Origin: Rhabditophanes sp. KR3021
Lineage: Eukaryota; Nematoda; Chromadorea; Rhabditida; Alloionematidae
Length of the DNA stretch: 64,000 bases
Direction: 5' to 3'
Assembly (NCBI GenBank): GCA_963281155.1
Contig: CAUJLY010000001.1
Span: 8,928,001 to 8,992,000 of the forward strand
The notes below the pieces were generated by a model that had not been told where the DNA came from, searched no databases, and was given only the letters and a program-made list of their open reading frames with translations. Of the stretch, positions 27,563 through 42,187 are shown in pieces (the stretch's first letter is position 1; each line of letters begins with the position of its first letter). A program made the position numbers and the translations under genes.

Positions 27563-28153
27563 ATGGGTGAACTTTTGTTTAAGGTAGCTTATGTTTCAGC
27601 GTATGAGAATAATACCACTATGCACGGGCCTGTTGTAAGTTAATTATGAATTTAATGGAATAATATAACCTTTTAGGTTGGGATCGGTGTTTTCTGGGAC
27701 CACAATACTTGCGATCTTCCTGAAGTCAGTCAATTTTATAAAGGCGTCCAAACATTTGAAGCAGCCTCACTTGAAGCAGCTCTAGTTGCTTTTAGGCAAT
27801 GCCTAGACAAGCATTACACCGGCGTCTTAATACGAACTGATTCGCCCTACTTATACGGTTGTATTCATGTCTGGAATCACAAGTGGCTTGACAATGGTTT
27901 CCTTGACATTCGTGGGGAGCCAATTCAAAATCAAGATCTTGTCAAAAGAACAATTCATCTAGGCAAGAATTGCTCGGCTGTTTGTTTGCTTGAACACGAA
28001 CAACCCTTGACAAGTGGCATGAAATACGCCCGTAACCTTGCCAAAAAAGCTGTTACCAAAGTAATTGACGTGGCCGAAAAAGAGCATCGTTACAAAGAAT
28101 CTCAAAAACTTCCCATGGATCCTCGAGCCAAATTCTTAATCGAAAACTTCTAA
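27563..28153 (+). CDS. RNase H1-fold protein, catalytically degenerate
   Basis: Exons 27563-27634 and 27677-28153 give 182 residues. The fold is recognisable: VGIGVFWD on strand 2; FEAASLEAALVAF on helix A, keeping the catalytic Glu; LIRTDSPYLYGCIHVWNHKW, keeping the third-position Asp in TDS and the basic-protrusion-like W-x3-W; and LTSGMKYARNLAKKAV at the last helix. In active RNase H1 the first Asp sits in YTDGA and the last in GNExAD. Here these read YVSAY (Ser) and KYARN (Asn). Two of four metal-binding carboxylates are therefore missing, which implies a pseudoenzyme that may still bind RNA:DNA or RNA. No hybrid-binding N-terminal domain is present. A basic C-terminal tail of about 40 residues follows the fold. 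Confidence 0.75.
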
Positions 28154-28696
28154 ACAAATCTTCCTTCCACCTACAAACAAATACATCTCTTCCCACAAAT
28201 AATGACGCACAAACACACCTTTCTATACATATTTGTTTGCTTTCTAACCAAAATAACATATTTGTGTAATTTTCTTTATTTTTACGAATCTATTTTATGC
28301 ACAAAATAAATTGCGTCACTTTTTTTGATTTGTGTTGGAAGTAAATAAGTTTTTTAATTAATATGTTGGAAAATATGTTTAGTTCCTTTTTTGTAGTTGT
28401 TTAGGAAGAATGATTGGTGGTGGCTTGAATTGGCTGAATAATACTAAGTTAGAGAGTACATATTTCATGCTTAAAAAAGTGAATTTAATGGATATAATAT
28501 ATTTAATTGGACTTTCAAGAAATTAACAATTGTTTTTAAAAAAATATTTATTAAAAAAGCAATTTTACAGAAATAGTAAGATAAAAAGGTAGTTGATTAA
28601 AAGAGGCAAATTACAGAAACAATGACATTATAATTTTTGTTGTTCCCACATCCAATCTAACCGAAGCATTGAAATATTCAATATAATCTCTCCCAC
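28154..28696. other. Convergent intergenic region
   Basis: 3' regions of the RNase H-like gene (+) and the CRNKL1 gene (-). AATAAA occurs near 28305. No gene seen. Confidence 0.45.
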
Positions 28697-30770
28697 CTAA
28701 ACAACAACACTTTCAGCTTGTTTCTTCCATCTCTTAGCTGCTTCAAACAACTTAAGTCCACCCTTGGTAGCTTGATCTTGTGGAAAGACATACTCATAGA
28801 ATTCTTCCCAACCCCCATCGATCCCGTCAGCAGTTTGAATTTGTCGTCTTTTACGTACTTTGCGAGGTGCCAACGCTTGAATTTTTGCCCTGCTTTCATC
28901 TGTACCATGTTTCTTTTCGAACGACTTCCATAGTTCAAACAAAGCAACTCTCTCGTCTTTGGGACTTTCACTCAGTGCCTTGTTGGCCCGTTCATATACT
29001 GCCCGCGCTCTATCAAATTCTTCCACACCAATCTCAAATTCTGCATAAGTCTTGAAAACTTTCCCGTGAGTAGTTTTCTTTAGCAGAGCTTCGAACAATT
29101 CACGCACCTTTTCATCATTCTCCTGCTCACATTCGAAGTCAATGTACGACTTCCAAACAAGCTCAGGCATCTCAAGGTTTGGATAGTTGATAGCCAATTC
29201 ATAGATACTCCTTGCTCTTTCGACATCATCCAGCATCGTCTCCAACTCTGCAAATCCATTCCAGACCTTAGCATTTTCAGGATTAAGTGAAATCCACTTT
29301 TCGTACAACGTGCGGCACCTTTCGAATTCACGTAGCTGGATCTCCCTGTTGATGTAGTGGCGGAACAACTTGTCTCTTGGGCAAATTCCAATAGCTTGAC
29401 CGAGAACTTTCCTTGATGCTTGGATGTCGAGACACCTTAGTTCCAAATCTGATAAAGCTATCCAGATCTTGCTAAAAGTAAATTTCTTGTGCGGGATAAT
29501 GTCGAGGCATGCCTTGTAAACCTTCCTAGCGCCATCAGTGTTTTTCAAGTTCAACTCATACCACCAAGCATACTTCAACCACAAATGAATGTATCTCCTC
29601 CAATCTACCTTATTCTCAGACAAGGGCACATTTGCAACAGCACGCTCAAAAGTATCTTCGATTTCCTCCTGACTCGCATCAAAATCAATCAACAGACGCA
29701 GGTAGTCGAACCATCCGTCATAATTGTAACAGTTACCATCTATCTCTTTTTCATACTCAGCTTTTCTCTTGATTGCCACCACATCCTCGATATCTTTCCT
29801 GGAGCCGTGTTTCTTTTTCATGAATGGCGTACAATTTGAAAATTTCGCCGCATTCTTCTTTAGGCAAGTTGTCGAGTCCATATTGATAGATGACCCTAGC
29901 CCTTTCATACTCCTTGTGTCTTTCCTCGAATCTAGCAAACTCCGTAAGAATGTACCCACTCAGATTTTCATCCCCAAAGAACTCCATCGCCTTCTCAAAG
30001 GCAACTCTCGCATTAGCTTCATAGCCATGTCTCTCCTCGAACTTCGCATACTTGATCCAATTCTTGATCACATCCCCATGGACATGCAAAAATTGCTGAT
30101 AAATGACACGAGCACGATCAATTTCATTGTACTTCAACTCAAAGTTGATGTAAGTCTGCCAAGCTTGCTCATCCGGCTCCCATGCCATCCACCGTTCGAA
30201 GACTTGCCTTGCTCCAGGAACATTCTCCACAATTTCTTCCATATAAGCGTACTTCAACCAAAACTGCATGCATCTGGGCAAGATAGTGACAGCGCGATCA
30301 AAAACATTCCGGGCATGTGAAATTTGCTTGTTCTTCATCTCCATCTCAGCATACTGAAGCCAGACCGTCGGAATTTTGGGATCTAATTCTAAACAACGCT
30401 CGTACACTGACCGAGCACGCTGCAACTCTCCTATTGACTCTTCGAACTTGGCGTATTTGGTCCAATTGTTCAATTGAATGCGGTTCTTTCTGATGTTGTC
30501 TTCGAACTCCTTCCGTTTCCTCCTTTGAAACTCAGCCAACTCCTCCGAATCAGTTATCTCGACCGGCTTCTTTTTCGGAACCACATCCAGCTGGCGGGAC
30601 TTGGCTTCGCGGATGATCTGCTCCGCCGTAATTTGAACATTGGCCGGTGCCTAGGAAATTCGATTACGATTAAAGTTATCATCACTTTTTAAACTTACTT
30701 TATTCTTGACTTTAAAAGCTTTCTTCGGAAGGCCTGTTTCACCACGCCCAAATCCTGACCCTTCTTCCAT
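28697..30770 (-). CDS. crnkl1: Crooked-neck-like pre-mRNA splicing factor (Syf3/Clf1), one frameshift
   Basis: Exon 1 is 30770-30699 and exon 2 is 30650-28697. About 674 residues result if one extra A in the run at 29814-29818 is discounted. The protein is almost entirely HAT (half-a-TPR) repeats, for example NNWTKYAKFEESIGELQRARSVYERCL, with the typical N-terminal PAPANVQITAEQIIREA-like start (APANVQITAEQIIREA). CRNKL1/Clf1 is a scaffold of the Prp19-associated (NineTeen) complex and is essential for spliceosome activation. The frame breaks at the A-run: the upstream frame reaches LYAIHEK, and the downstream frame resumes KKHGSRKDIEDVV, exactly where other family members read HEKKxG. An essential conserved gene interrupted by one base in a homopolymer is most simply an assembly error. 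Confidence 0.93.
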
Positions 30771-31074
30771 ATTAATAAACTGCCTTTCTTTCTGATTAAG
30801 CTGTACCTTTCACCAACAAAGTAATGCAAAAAGTTTTCCAAAATCAAATCACCGACTCAGTTGGTAAAATGTGTATTCAAAAAAGGGATCATCTTGAAAG
30901 GATTGTTTTGGTTAAAGGTGTCTTTTAAATAGTTTGACAAAGTAAGCAATAAAATGATTTAATACGAATAAATGGTTTAACAAAAACGGAATAAAATGGG
31001 TTAACAAGATACGAAAGAAGTTTTCATTAATTAAGTCGAAGGTACATATTTACAAAATGAAGAAGATAGATCGG
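30771..31074 (-). promoter_or_regulatory. Short gap between two co-oriented genes
   Basis: 304 bases separate the stop of the upstream minus-strand gene (31075) from the CRNKL1 start (30770). An AAAGGCAG acceptor-like site lies just before the CRNKL1 ATG. The two genes could form an operon, but the gap is longer than usual, so separate promoters are possible. Confidence 0.35.
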
Positions 31075-33563
<2,489 letters not shown>

Positions 33564-34069
33564 TTAATCTTTAAGGAAAAATTCATTGTATGATGGTTGT
33601 TTATTAATTAATTGTTGTCTGTTAGATAAAGCAAATTCGAGGTTCTTAATCAAATTCAGTCTCACCAGCTTTCCAAGGATGTTGAATAGGTTACATGAGT
33701 AAAGATCTTGTATTGTATTAATGTCAAATACACTCAATTCCAAACATATGCAATCATAGTGATGTTTTTGATATCTTTGCATCGAATTTGCTATGATATC
33801 TAAAATGGCAGATCCAGTTACCTTAGAGAATGTTCCTGACGACATTTCGATTTAAAGACGCGAAAAGTGTCAAGAATGTTTAGGAATTCTGAAGATAATG
33901 CATGAATTATATTATCAAACCCGTTAACTAAATAGACGCCCGTGGATAAGTTCTTTGGAATAAAAGAATGATTTTCTCCAAATCTTGGAAGTTTTAAAAT
34001 ATAGATTAGGTTAATGTTTAGCTTGGTTGTAATGCCGGATTTTGTAGATGTCTTGTTAAAACGACTCAA
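33564..34069 (-). CDS. Hypothetical small gene or broken gene
   Basis: Two overlapping minus-strand frames lie here. One (34069-33818) includes INLIYILKLPRFGENHSF and GVYLVNGFDNIIHALSSEFL but has no ATG start. The other (33845-33564) starts with an ATG and includes VFDINTIQDLYSCNLFNILGK. They overlap without a clear intron; a one-base shift or unseen splicing could join them. Composition looks protein-like, but I recognise no family. It lies next to the F-box gene at the edge of the accessory island. Confidence 0.3.
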
Positions 34070-34330
34070 AAAATGATGAGAACAAATAATTATATATCTA
34101 TAATCTAGGAAAATTGCTAATCTACGGCAACTTTATTGGATTGTTTTCTATCTAAAGTTAATCTATTCGTGGCAAAGCATGTAATTAATTCAAGATGCAC
34201 ATGGTGATTCGGAAGATGATTCATAACCCAGTCGTACTATTTATATCTTTTGATATATTAAGTTAGCTTATGCTAATATAGACAACAGCGACTCGAAAGT
34301 CATTGTCAATCAGTTATCTTCTCTACAAAT

Positions 34331-35201
34331 ATGGCCGTTCAACTCAACAATATTCCTTATGATATTTTAATACAAATTCTGGGAAGAATCGAAGGAAAGG
34401 AAATTATTAGAACTTGCAAATTAGTAAGTTTAAAACAATTTAATTTATTTAATTACTGTATTTCAGGTGTCTAAGAATTGGTATTCAGTAGTAAACAGGT
34501 CTTCCTTTTGGATTAAGAAAGCAGAAAGAGAAGGTATTCGCCATCTATTACCCCCGAGACATTTGTTGCAAATTGAAAAATATAAATGGGATTGCGAAAA
34601 AATATACATTCTAAAACCGTTTGAAAGAAACTTGATAAAAAATGGATCAGGTCAGGAGGACAGAAAACACTGGGAATTTTTTGAAGGCGAGGAAGTAATT
34701 GATACTTCAGATTCCAAATATTGGAAAATTGCTAAAATTCAAGATCCAATTGTGGAACGTCCTCCTGTTGGCATAAACAGATCAAAAAATATTCCCACCT
34801 GTTTTAATGCTGGATATTTAAATAGGCAGATGTTTCAAACGATTAATTTCGAAAAAATTGGAATTACCCAAAACCAATTGAATATGCTGAAACCATCAAT
34901 CCACGTTTCCCAATATTATGGATGTTTTCGAGGATCTACATTAAATTATAAACTGAAAATAGCGTTTCGTAAGAATGGAGAATCGGTAGCATCAAAAAAC
35001 TTCGAATGTACTTTGCCAAGTAGCCAAGTATCTGAATGGAAGAAGATTGAAATGGTTTGTGACGATTATGACAATGACCTAGACAGCGTTGTTTTTCAAC
35101 ATGGGCATGGTTTCGAACAAATGATTCCAGATCAAAATCGTAATGTCCGCAAAAGGGAATGCAAGGTTGCTCGTGCTAGTCTAATCATTAAATATGAATG
35201 A
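34331..35201 (+). CDS. F-box protein with FBA (sugar-recognition type) domain
   Basis: Exons 34331-34423 and 34467-35201 give 275 residues. Residues 5-50 form an F-box: LNNIPYDILIQILGRIEGKEIIRTCKLVSKNWYSVV. From about residue 85 a beta-sandwich FBA domain follows, opening RNLIKNGSGQEDRKHWEFFEG and continuing through YWKIAKIQDPIV, FQTINFEKIGI and EWKKIEMVCDDY. Vertebrate FBXO2/FBXO6 proteins have this pairing and deliver misfolded N-glycoproteins to SCF ubiquitin ligases. Whether this divergent copy binds glycans is unknown. F-box genes are strongly expanded and fast-evolving in nematodes, and this one stands at the edge of a transposon-rich island. Confidence 0.8.
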
Positions 35202-35784
35202 AAATTTGGTTTAGTTATGTACATAATCTTAGTTGCTTGAACATTGAATTGTTATTTTTTTTCTTCATTAAAAATTTCCTATTATTAAATTCCGTAAATA
35301 AGTAAATTAGTCTGAAATTTTTAATTGTGTTTGATCTTAGCATGGCACATAGAACAAAAGCATTCTTCCACGTTGTAATAAAGTCTTTATGTCTAACTTG
35401 TGCTATTAAAACAACAAATCATGACGTTCGTTTAGTAAAGAAGTTGTATAACATCTCCTAACAATTATTGTAATGACCCATTGTTTTAGCAGCTATCACA
35501 CCAAGTGATTTAAAGTTTCTATAAATCAACCTTACTAGGAGTCCTCAAAAGAAGGGATTCTAAGATTGTAAGCTTTTCCCCTCTAACCCTATCCTACTAT
35601 ATTATTGTCCAGGTGGTCACAATCTCCGTCTTAAGTTAAATAAAAGTTACGTCGAACCGTCTTGTCATGTATTAACTAAAGCTGACATACTGATCAGAAA
35701 CCCCATAAGTATCTTTTAAAATTTTTGCGTTATTTAATTGGTCGAGTAATTATATTTAAAATAATAAATGAAGGTAAGTATTTA
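35202..35784. other. Convergent intergenic region
   Basis: 3' ends of the F-box gene (+) and a 7TM gene (-). No coding evidence. Confidence 0.4.
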
Positions 35785-36848
35785 TTAAGATATGATAGAT
35801 TTAATTTTTGGGTAAATAATGTTAACTCGTTTCTTGAAACATCCAAAATTAAAATCATGCCTATAATAGTGATAAAAAGTAAAAACTGGTGTTATCAAGT
35901 AGTATACTAATGTTATGACAAAAACATGCTTATTGAGACCATTAAAAATAGATTGTATTTGAAAATATCCGCAACCAATTGCTATAAGTAATGCAATAAA
36001 TGCAATTGTTGGAATTAAGTATTGAAATCTCAAATAATAAATACCATTTTTGACTTTTCCAGTTGTGTCGCTTCTTCTACTCTCTAATGCTGCTTTCCGT
36101 AAAGAAAATTCGATAGGTATGTAGAAGCAAAAAAGTCCAAATATAAATGCATTGAATAATACAAAAGCAAAAAAGACAATTGCATAAGAGAACGAATTCA
36201 TTGGATGTAGTGGCATTATAAAAATAGTATAATTTGATTGACGATAAAAATCAAACTGTTCTTTTTGCTAAAAAAGTAAATTTAACTTAATAAAATTAAC
36301 TTACTCGTATACCTTTATGGATAAAATTGTCATCAACAACAATTAAATTATAAGATGTTGCTAATAAAGCAACAGGAGATACCACAACAATAATGAAAAG
36401 GTAAAATTTCTCCAATAAAGTTGTCTTAAAAATTGCAGTTTCACGAATAGAAACATTGTATCTATGAAAATTAGATTTATTAAATTTATTTTATTTACCT
36501 CATTAGTCCAGTTGTAAAAATTATTCCAAAAAGTATATTATTAAGAGCCAACGTTATAGCAAAATTCAATCTACCACACCAAGGATTTTCCAAAAATCTA
36601 CATAATCCACGAGTTACTATAGCACCATCTCCAGCAATATTTCTAGATTCAGTCATTAATCCCATGCAAAAAGGTATAAAAGCATCAACAGGCCGACCCC
36701 ATTTCATTAAAAATTTATAAGGATCTTTCTTTTTTGTAGGAACAAAATGCATCAGCAAAAAACATCCTATATTCAATATAATAGCCAAAATACCTCCATA
36801 AAACATCATGGTATCATGCCCAGACATCAAATAATCATTTAAATTCAT
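35785..36848 (-). CDS. Seven-transmembrane chemoreceptor-like protein, local family member A
   Basis: Exons 36848-36499, 36461-36305 and 36267-35785 give 329 residues with seven hydrophobic segments. TM1 contains ILAIILNIGCFLLMHF, TM3 ends LFGIIFTTGLMR, TM4 is YLFIIVVVSPVALLATSY, TM5 runs into FCFYIPIEFSLRKAALES, and TM6 and TM7 follow. The exon 1/2 junction reads LMR-YNVSIRE, a possible DRY-like motif after TM3. Two paralogues downstream (53534-54637 and 55135-56200) share this junction, the intron phases, exon lengths and the motif PIE-x-SL-x-x-A after TM5. Size and layout fit nematode serpentine chemoreceptors, but I cannot assign a named family. Confidence 0.75.
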
Positions 36849-37918
36849 TTTGGAAAAGGCATGAACAATATTTTTATTTAAATAACTTTTGAAAAGTGCA
36901 TAACTTTTTAAATTTATGGTTGGTAATCTACAATTAATTTAACTTTGCCAATTATGTACTTAAATTTTTGGGATATATAACTTCCATTTGATTTATAATT
37001 TAATCTTTAAGAATTAACTTTTACTTAGTTTTAATATAAATGACACGTTATATTTTTTACTTAAAATTGTTATAAATAAGTCCAGATATGCAATTACTTT
37101 TATTAAGAGTAGTACGTAAGACAGGAAATAAGATTTAAGATGCCCATTTGTTAAGTGTGTCTGCTTAAGTATGAGCATTAATGTTGTGATAGCAAGATTA
37201 TAAGATCACTTTGGGATATAAATATGGACATACAAATGTGGTTTAAGACCCTACTTGTTGTTACATTACAAAAATATATGAAACACAGATAAAGTATGAT
37301 ATGAGGAACTAAAGGGATATTGATAGAAAACAATATAAAAAGAGATGATATCATCTATCTCTTTACATGTTTTCAAATAAATGCTTCTAGGAACAATTAA
37401 ATGCAAAAACGTCAGTGAAATTATTAGTCATATTTTGTGTGTTTTATAATTAAATTACATGTCTGATTTGATTTGCTTATTATGATTATGTATATTTTAT
37501 ATCGTTTATTTAATTTATTAAAATCCGATTTTAAGAATTAATCAGTCTAATTCCTTTTCTATTACGAAGCTTGTTTTAAAAGATTGAGATGGGAAACAAA
37601 AGAAACTCAGTCTGGCATTGTGTTGATAAATTCGAATTTTAAGAAATTTATTTTGAAGTAATATAAATACCTACGTATATTTAGTAACTGTTATGGGAAA
37701 ACATGCGCAGTCTGCCAGTTTTTCTGTTTTTAATTGTTTGTTTGTCACCATTGGACAACATGCAGCGAATCTAGTAAAATTACTGTTTAATTTTTAAGTT
37801 AATACAAATACATATTCACATTTATTATGCCTACTAAAGACTCTTGATTTAAATAAAATTATTTTTAAACTGTATTTTCTTTTTAAAACGTTTAATTATT
37901 ATTTGTTTAACAATATAC
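36849..37918. other. Intergenic region
   Basis: AT-rich upstream region of the 7TM gene, ending at the hAT fragment. No gene supported. Confidence 0.4.
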
Positions 37919-39344
37919 CAGTCCTCTAAAAAGGTTTCAAAAATCCACACCGCACCGCATCTGGTAATCATAAATACCGGGTGCCTAATTTTCCCCCCCA
38001 CCGCACCAGACCGTACCGGGTTTTACCTAATTTTACCTAAAATTTATTGAATTTACCAATTTACCTCACTTTTACTAAAACATCACAATTTGTTAGGTTA
38101 TTTTAATAAATTGACAACTTAATGAAATTAACTTTCTGTAAAGAACAAAACTTTAAAAAACGTTTAATAGTAATTAAAATAAAGTAGACATATAAAAAGC
38201 ATTACTTTTGATAATTTTGATAACCGAGCATAAGTGTAGAGATTGTAGAGAAGTTAGGAGATGTTCTTTCGTCGGAAATCAAACGTTTTAATTTTAAAAA
38301 TGATCTTTCTGCTGAAGCAGAAGAACCTGGAATAGATAAGGTTTCCACTGCTATCTGATACAAGGTAGGAAATTGATTTTTTCGTTTCACCTAAAAAGCA
38401 ACTAAATTTACTTCTTCTAGAGTTTCTGGGAAACAACCCTCTACATATTCATTTAACTCATCGTTTTCTCTCATTTCATCTTCCTCCTCAAAAACAAATG
38501 CACTTGAAGCAATTGCTGCTCTTTCATGTACAGGTGTATTTACTTTTAAAACAGCCATCCGTTCTTTAATAATGTCTAATGTTGGCTCTCTTTCTTCACT
38601 TGACAAAAATTTTAATTTTCTAGATTGTAGAGATAAAAATAACGCAAATTTGTGAGCTTCAGTAATTAGACCCTTATCAAGTTTTTTCTTTAAAGAAACT
38701 AACCCTGATTTACGCAATAGTTTAATAACCAAACATGTTGGATTTTGAATTGAATCATTTTCAAAAGCCAATTTGAGCTGTAGGATGCATGGTCATACAA
38801 GATGTAATGTTGGTTTAGATTCGGTTTGAAAAAATTTCATAGGATATTCAAAGTGCGTAAAATAATTTAAGCACGCTTTTAGAATATTTCTTGAATTATT
38901 TAGAAGTTCAATACCATCAATCATTTTTCGGCTCATGCGATTTGATAAAGCTAAGTCTTGTTTACACACAACTAATGGATCTAACACCCTAAGTATATCT
39001 CTAATCACAAATAATATTGACAACCATCTTGATGAATTGGCAACATAAATTGCTGTTGATATAACTACGTCAATTTCCTTTAATAATTTTATATCCGCAT
39101 TAGAATAATGTTCATTTTCTTCAAAAAAGCTGCATGAGGATTTATAGTTCTTTTTGCAATTGTATTTAAAACGTGACAAATACAACGAACAACTAAATAA
39201 TTAAAATTAAAATAATTGATTCTTTGACTTACACTTAACATTATCTTTTGAACATTTTATAACGTTGGCTCCTTCATCACAGACTCCAGTCATTCGTCTA
39301 ATTTCTTCTTCTGTTAAGCCAAACATTCCAACTGCCTTAATATC
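37919..39344 (-). mobile_element. Degenerate hAT transposon, 3' portion
   Basis: Minus-strand frames in order (39344-39186 partly, 39185-38793, 38771-38391, 38390-38202) read as pieces of a hAT transposase. They include RMTGVCDEGANVIKC near the 5' side and the C-terminal dimerisation block FPTLYQIAVETLSIPGSSAS followed by AERSFLKLKRLISDERTS. Breaks include an in-frame TAG just before that block, at the place where relatives have Trp, and a shift near 38780. The 3' end is probably near 37919: the sequence begins CAGTCCTCTAAAAAGG and is followed by GC-rich repeats (ACCGCACC, ACCGGGT), typical of hAT subterminal DNA. The 5' part is missing at the junction with a Helitron-like piece. Inactive. 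Confidence 0.8.
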
Positions 39345-39480
39345 GAGACTGCAGATTATTTTAAAACACTTGGAATCAAAAGAATCTGTATTAGGGCGCG
39401 TAATTGTTTGCTATTATAAAATCGAATATCAACAGAGAGGATATCCTCATGCTACTTACTTTTATGGAGAGAACCAGGTA
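39345..39480 (+). mobile_element. Helitron helicase-like fragment
   Basis: A short + strand frame reads VLGRVIVCYYKIEYQQRGYP followed by HATYF, which resembles the conserved Helitron_like_N block (FGKVxAxVYxIEFQKRGLPHxH). Only about 45 residues survive, and the strand is opposite to the hAT fragment that it abuts. I infer that this is a relic of a Helitron or a host capture by one. The stop follows directly after a GTATAAA donor-like site. Confidence 0.5.
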
Positions 39481-39515
39481 TAAAACTAGATTTTGATGAC
39501 ACTAAAAAGCTATAG

Positions 39516-40600
39516 GTAAAATTGCAGAACCAGTGTATGGATGGGGAGATATGTTTCTGATACCTTCATTAAAAAATGCAGGTACGCAATATATTTTTGC
39601 AATGCCAACATCAAATGATTGGGCAAAAGGAGCAATCGCTATACTACCAGTTAATAAAAAAGGTTCTATTAGTGTAAACATTGTTGGATATGTAAATGAT
39701 GTGATATTTTCAAATCAAACAATTGATTATGATATGACGTTTGGTCAAAATCAAATGTATATAGATATTTGGTTTTATTCAAGTAATAATCAAGTTCCAT
39801 TCACAACTGATAGTAATGCACCAATTGCAATCACAACAAGTGCTCCTATAATGTTATCATTTGAAGCACCATTCACTGTAACAACTAATTTGCCTGATGC
39901 AGCATCATCTTATCAAGATTTTGTTCAATTTATGACAATTGCTTCTGAACCAATTGATTGTAATTCTGTATTGACGAAGCCAGATCAAAGAATGATAACC
40001 AAAGATTTTACTACAAGACTACATATATTTCCGCCAAATTCAGGAGTAATAAATTGTAATGCAATTACTGAAATAACTGTATATGACAAAAAAAATAATC
40101 TTCGAGGAACTAAACAAATTGTTGACAAAATGGGTAACACAAGAATTTTGTTAATGGATAAAAAAGTAGCTGGTTTTTCAACGATTGAAGGTCAAAGTTC
40201 TACCAACCGGTTTAGATCAATTGTACCTAACGCTGATATTACGGCTCTAGGTCATTTCATGACTTATGTTCCAAGCACGAGCGAATGGGTAACTGGTAAA
40301 ACACAATTCTTTTCATTTTTAAGACATTGTTTCCTGGAATTTTATGCGGATGGTAAGGGCAGTAATCCTGAGCTTATAAAAATTGATGGTATACCTTTGG
40401 AAACTTTACAATATGAACATACAGTTCTTCCAATTTTTCAAAATAAATATTCCCAATTTATTGTAGAAATGGAAAGATTTGGATTACATACAATTAAAAG
40501 TGATGGCAATTACGTTGCTTATGTCATTTGTAAGAATGTAAATGGATTCCATAGCGCTTATGGTTATTTAACTGGATTTAATCAAAGAAAATCAAATTGA
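39516..40600 (+). CDS. IgGFc-binding-domain protein, 5'-truncated copy
   Basis: Open frame of 361 codons following a CTATAG acceptor, with no ATG at its head: KIAEPVYGWGDMFLIPSLKN and then GTQYIFAMPTSNDW. This is the IgGFc-binding protein N-terminal type beta-sandwich module, found in secreted proteins of nematodes and in FCGBP. The middle part (DFVQFMTIASEP, KPDQRMITKDFTTRLHIFPP) is closely matched by the broken copy at 50243-51034. No signal peptide exon is found. The sequence just upstream is Helitron- and hAT-derived, so the 5' end was probably lost to rearrangement. Alternatively, an exon may lie further upstream, although the Helitron frame does not splice in phase. Confidence 0.7.
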
Positions 40601-42187
40601 ATCCCTTTGTATTAAAAATTATAAACAATTATTTTGATCATTGCTCCTCTTTAATAGTTTATAAACTTATGCCTGCTTCATAGTTCAACTTCCGATTTTT
40701 ACTTTAGGGTGTACAAAAAGCGAATATGATTATACTAAGACGGTTTAAAAAACTCAGTTTGAGATTAGTATGGGTTTTATATGAATTTTGTTATCTAATT
40801 TTGGAATGTGATTTAAAAAAGTCTTTAATAAAATTGTTTTATATTCCTTGTCGAATTGTTAATTATTTTAACTTAACCACCTATTATGTACTTTGGTACC
40901 AAAGATGGTAATAATAATAGAAATGGTATGGCTCGTGAGTAGGCGTATGAATAAAAAAGGATACGATGATTTAGGTGGACAGGCATCGTGATAGGATAAG
41001 ATGTAATAAATAGCTACTTCGAGTATTATCAAAAGAAGAATATCTACCTCGCTTCTGTATATTAAAAAGCTATACTTCATAAGTTAAAAGAAAAACTAAC
41101 AATACCTCCCGGGAGTGACGATATGGTAAAAAATATTAAAGATAGATATGCAGTCTATACTTTTATAAAATACTAATTAAATTTTAGGCATTTTTAAAAT
41201 CTAAATTCAAATGTTAATGATAATTCACGGAATTTAATAATTATAGTGTAAAAAATATAAAGGTAATTATGTAGTTTGTATTTTATAAATACTGATTGAA
41301 TTAGCAAGTTTTAAAATAAAGTTCAAAAAGCTAGTTATAATTTATTGAATTTAATAATTAAATTTCATATTGTTTTTACTTATTTTAGATTTATTTCGCC
41401 TTTATTATATCATAATTCACTTAATCATACCATTGTCCTTTGGTTATTAATTATTTTCCTCTTAAATATAATAGTAATATATCAATATGCAAACCTTCAT
41501 ATAATATATAAGCTTTAGTTCAGCTTTCTCCACAATTTATAATGAAAGGTTCTAAGTCACTCGTCTTGTATCCATTTTACTCAAAATCCGTGATGAATTC
41601 AAAAGAAATAGAAGATTCCAAAGGTAATGTTATAAACATGCTTTGTTTATTATTTCTAATCAAGGGAATATAATAAATGAAAAATAAGAAGAAAAAGATT
41701 ATATAATAAAAAGAATAATTATTTTAAAGAGGGGATAATAGAAATAAAGAGGAGCCAAAATATAAATATAAATAATATGTTGTGTTACTATTAACATTTT
41801 AAAAGTTACAATAAAAAAAAATATAATGTGATTAAACATGACAATGACCAAATTAGCAATATAAATGTTCACTAAGATCATTTTTGACAACTAGTGTTGT
41901 AATCAAGAACGTACTTGTTTTATATTCTTTATCGGAATGTTAATATAATCTTTTATTTTAAGCATTTAATCGTATTACAATTAGACATAGATATAATAAT
42001 AAAATGATAATGGTAATTAACTTATAAGAACATGCAAATGAGCTAAATGTTAATGATTTTGGTGGTAATAATATTGTTATTTGTTGGTAACTGATTGAAA
42101 TTTGATTGTTTATACTAAGTACACGCTTCGTAATATTTATCAACACAATGTTTACAGACCTCTAAGGGATATTTAGAATTCAAGTAT
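40601..42187. other. Intergenic region with a diverged tandem duplication
   Basis: Very AT-rich. It contains a twofold tandem repeat (see 41126-41363). No gene supported. Confidence 0.4.
41126..41363. repeat. Diverged tandem duplication, about 120-base units
   Basis: Unit 1 (from 41126) and unit 2 (from 41248) both start GTAAAAAATAT(T)AAAG, continue through a TTTATAAATACT-like block, and end GAATTTAATAATTA. The copies differ by many substitutions and small gaps, so the duplication is old. No function visible. Confidence 0.5.

Noticed and set aside
29769..30320. 183-codon + strand frame
   Set aside because: Antisense to CRNKL1.
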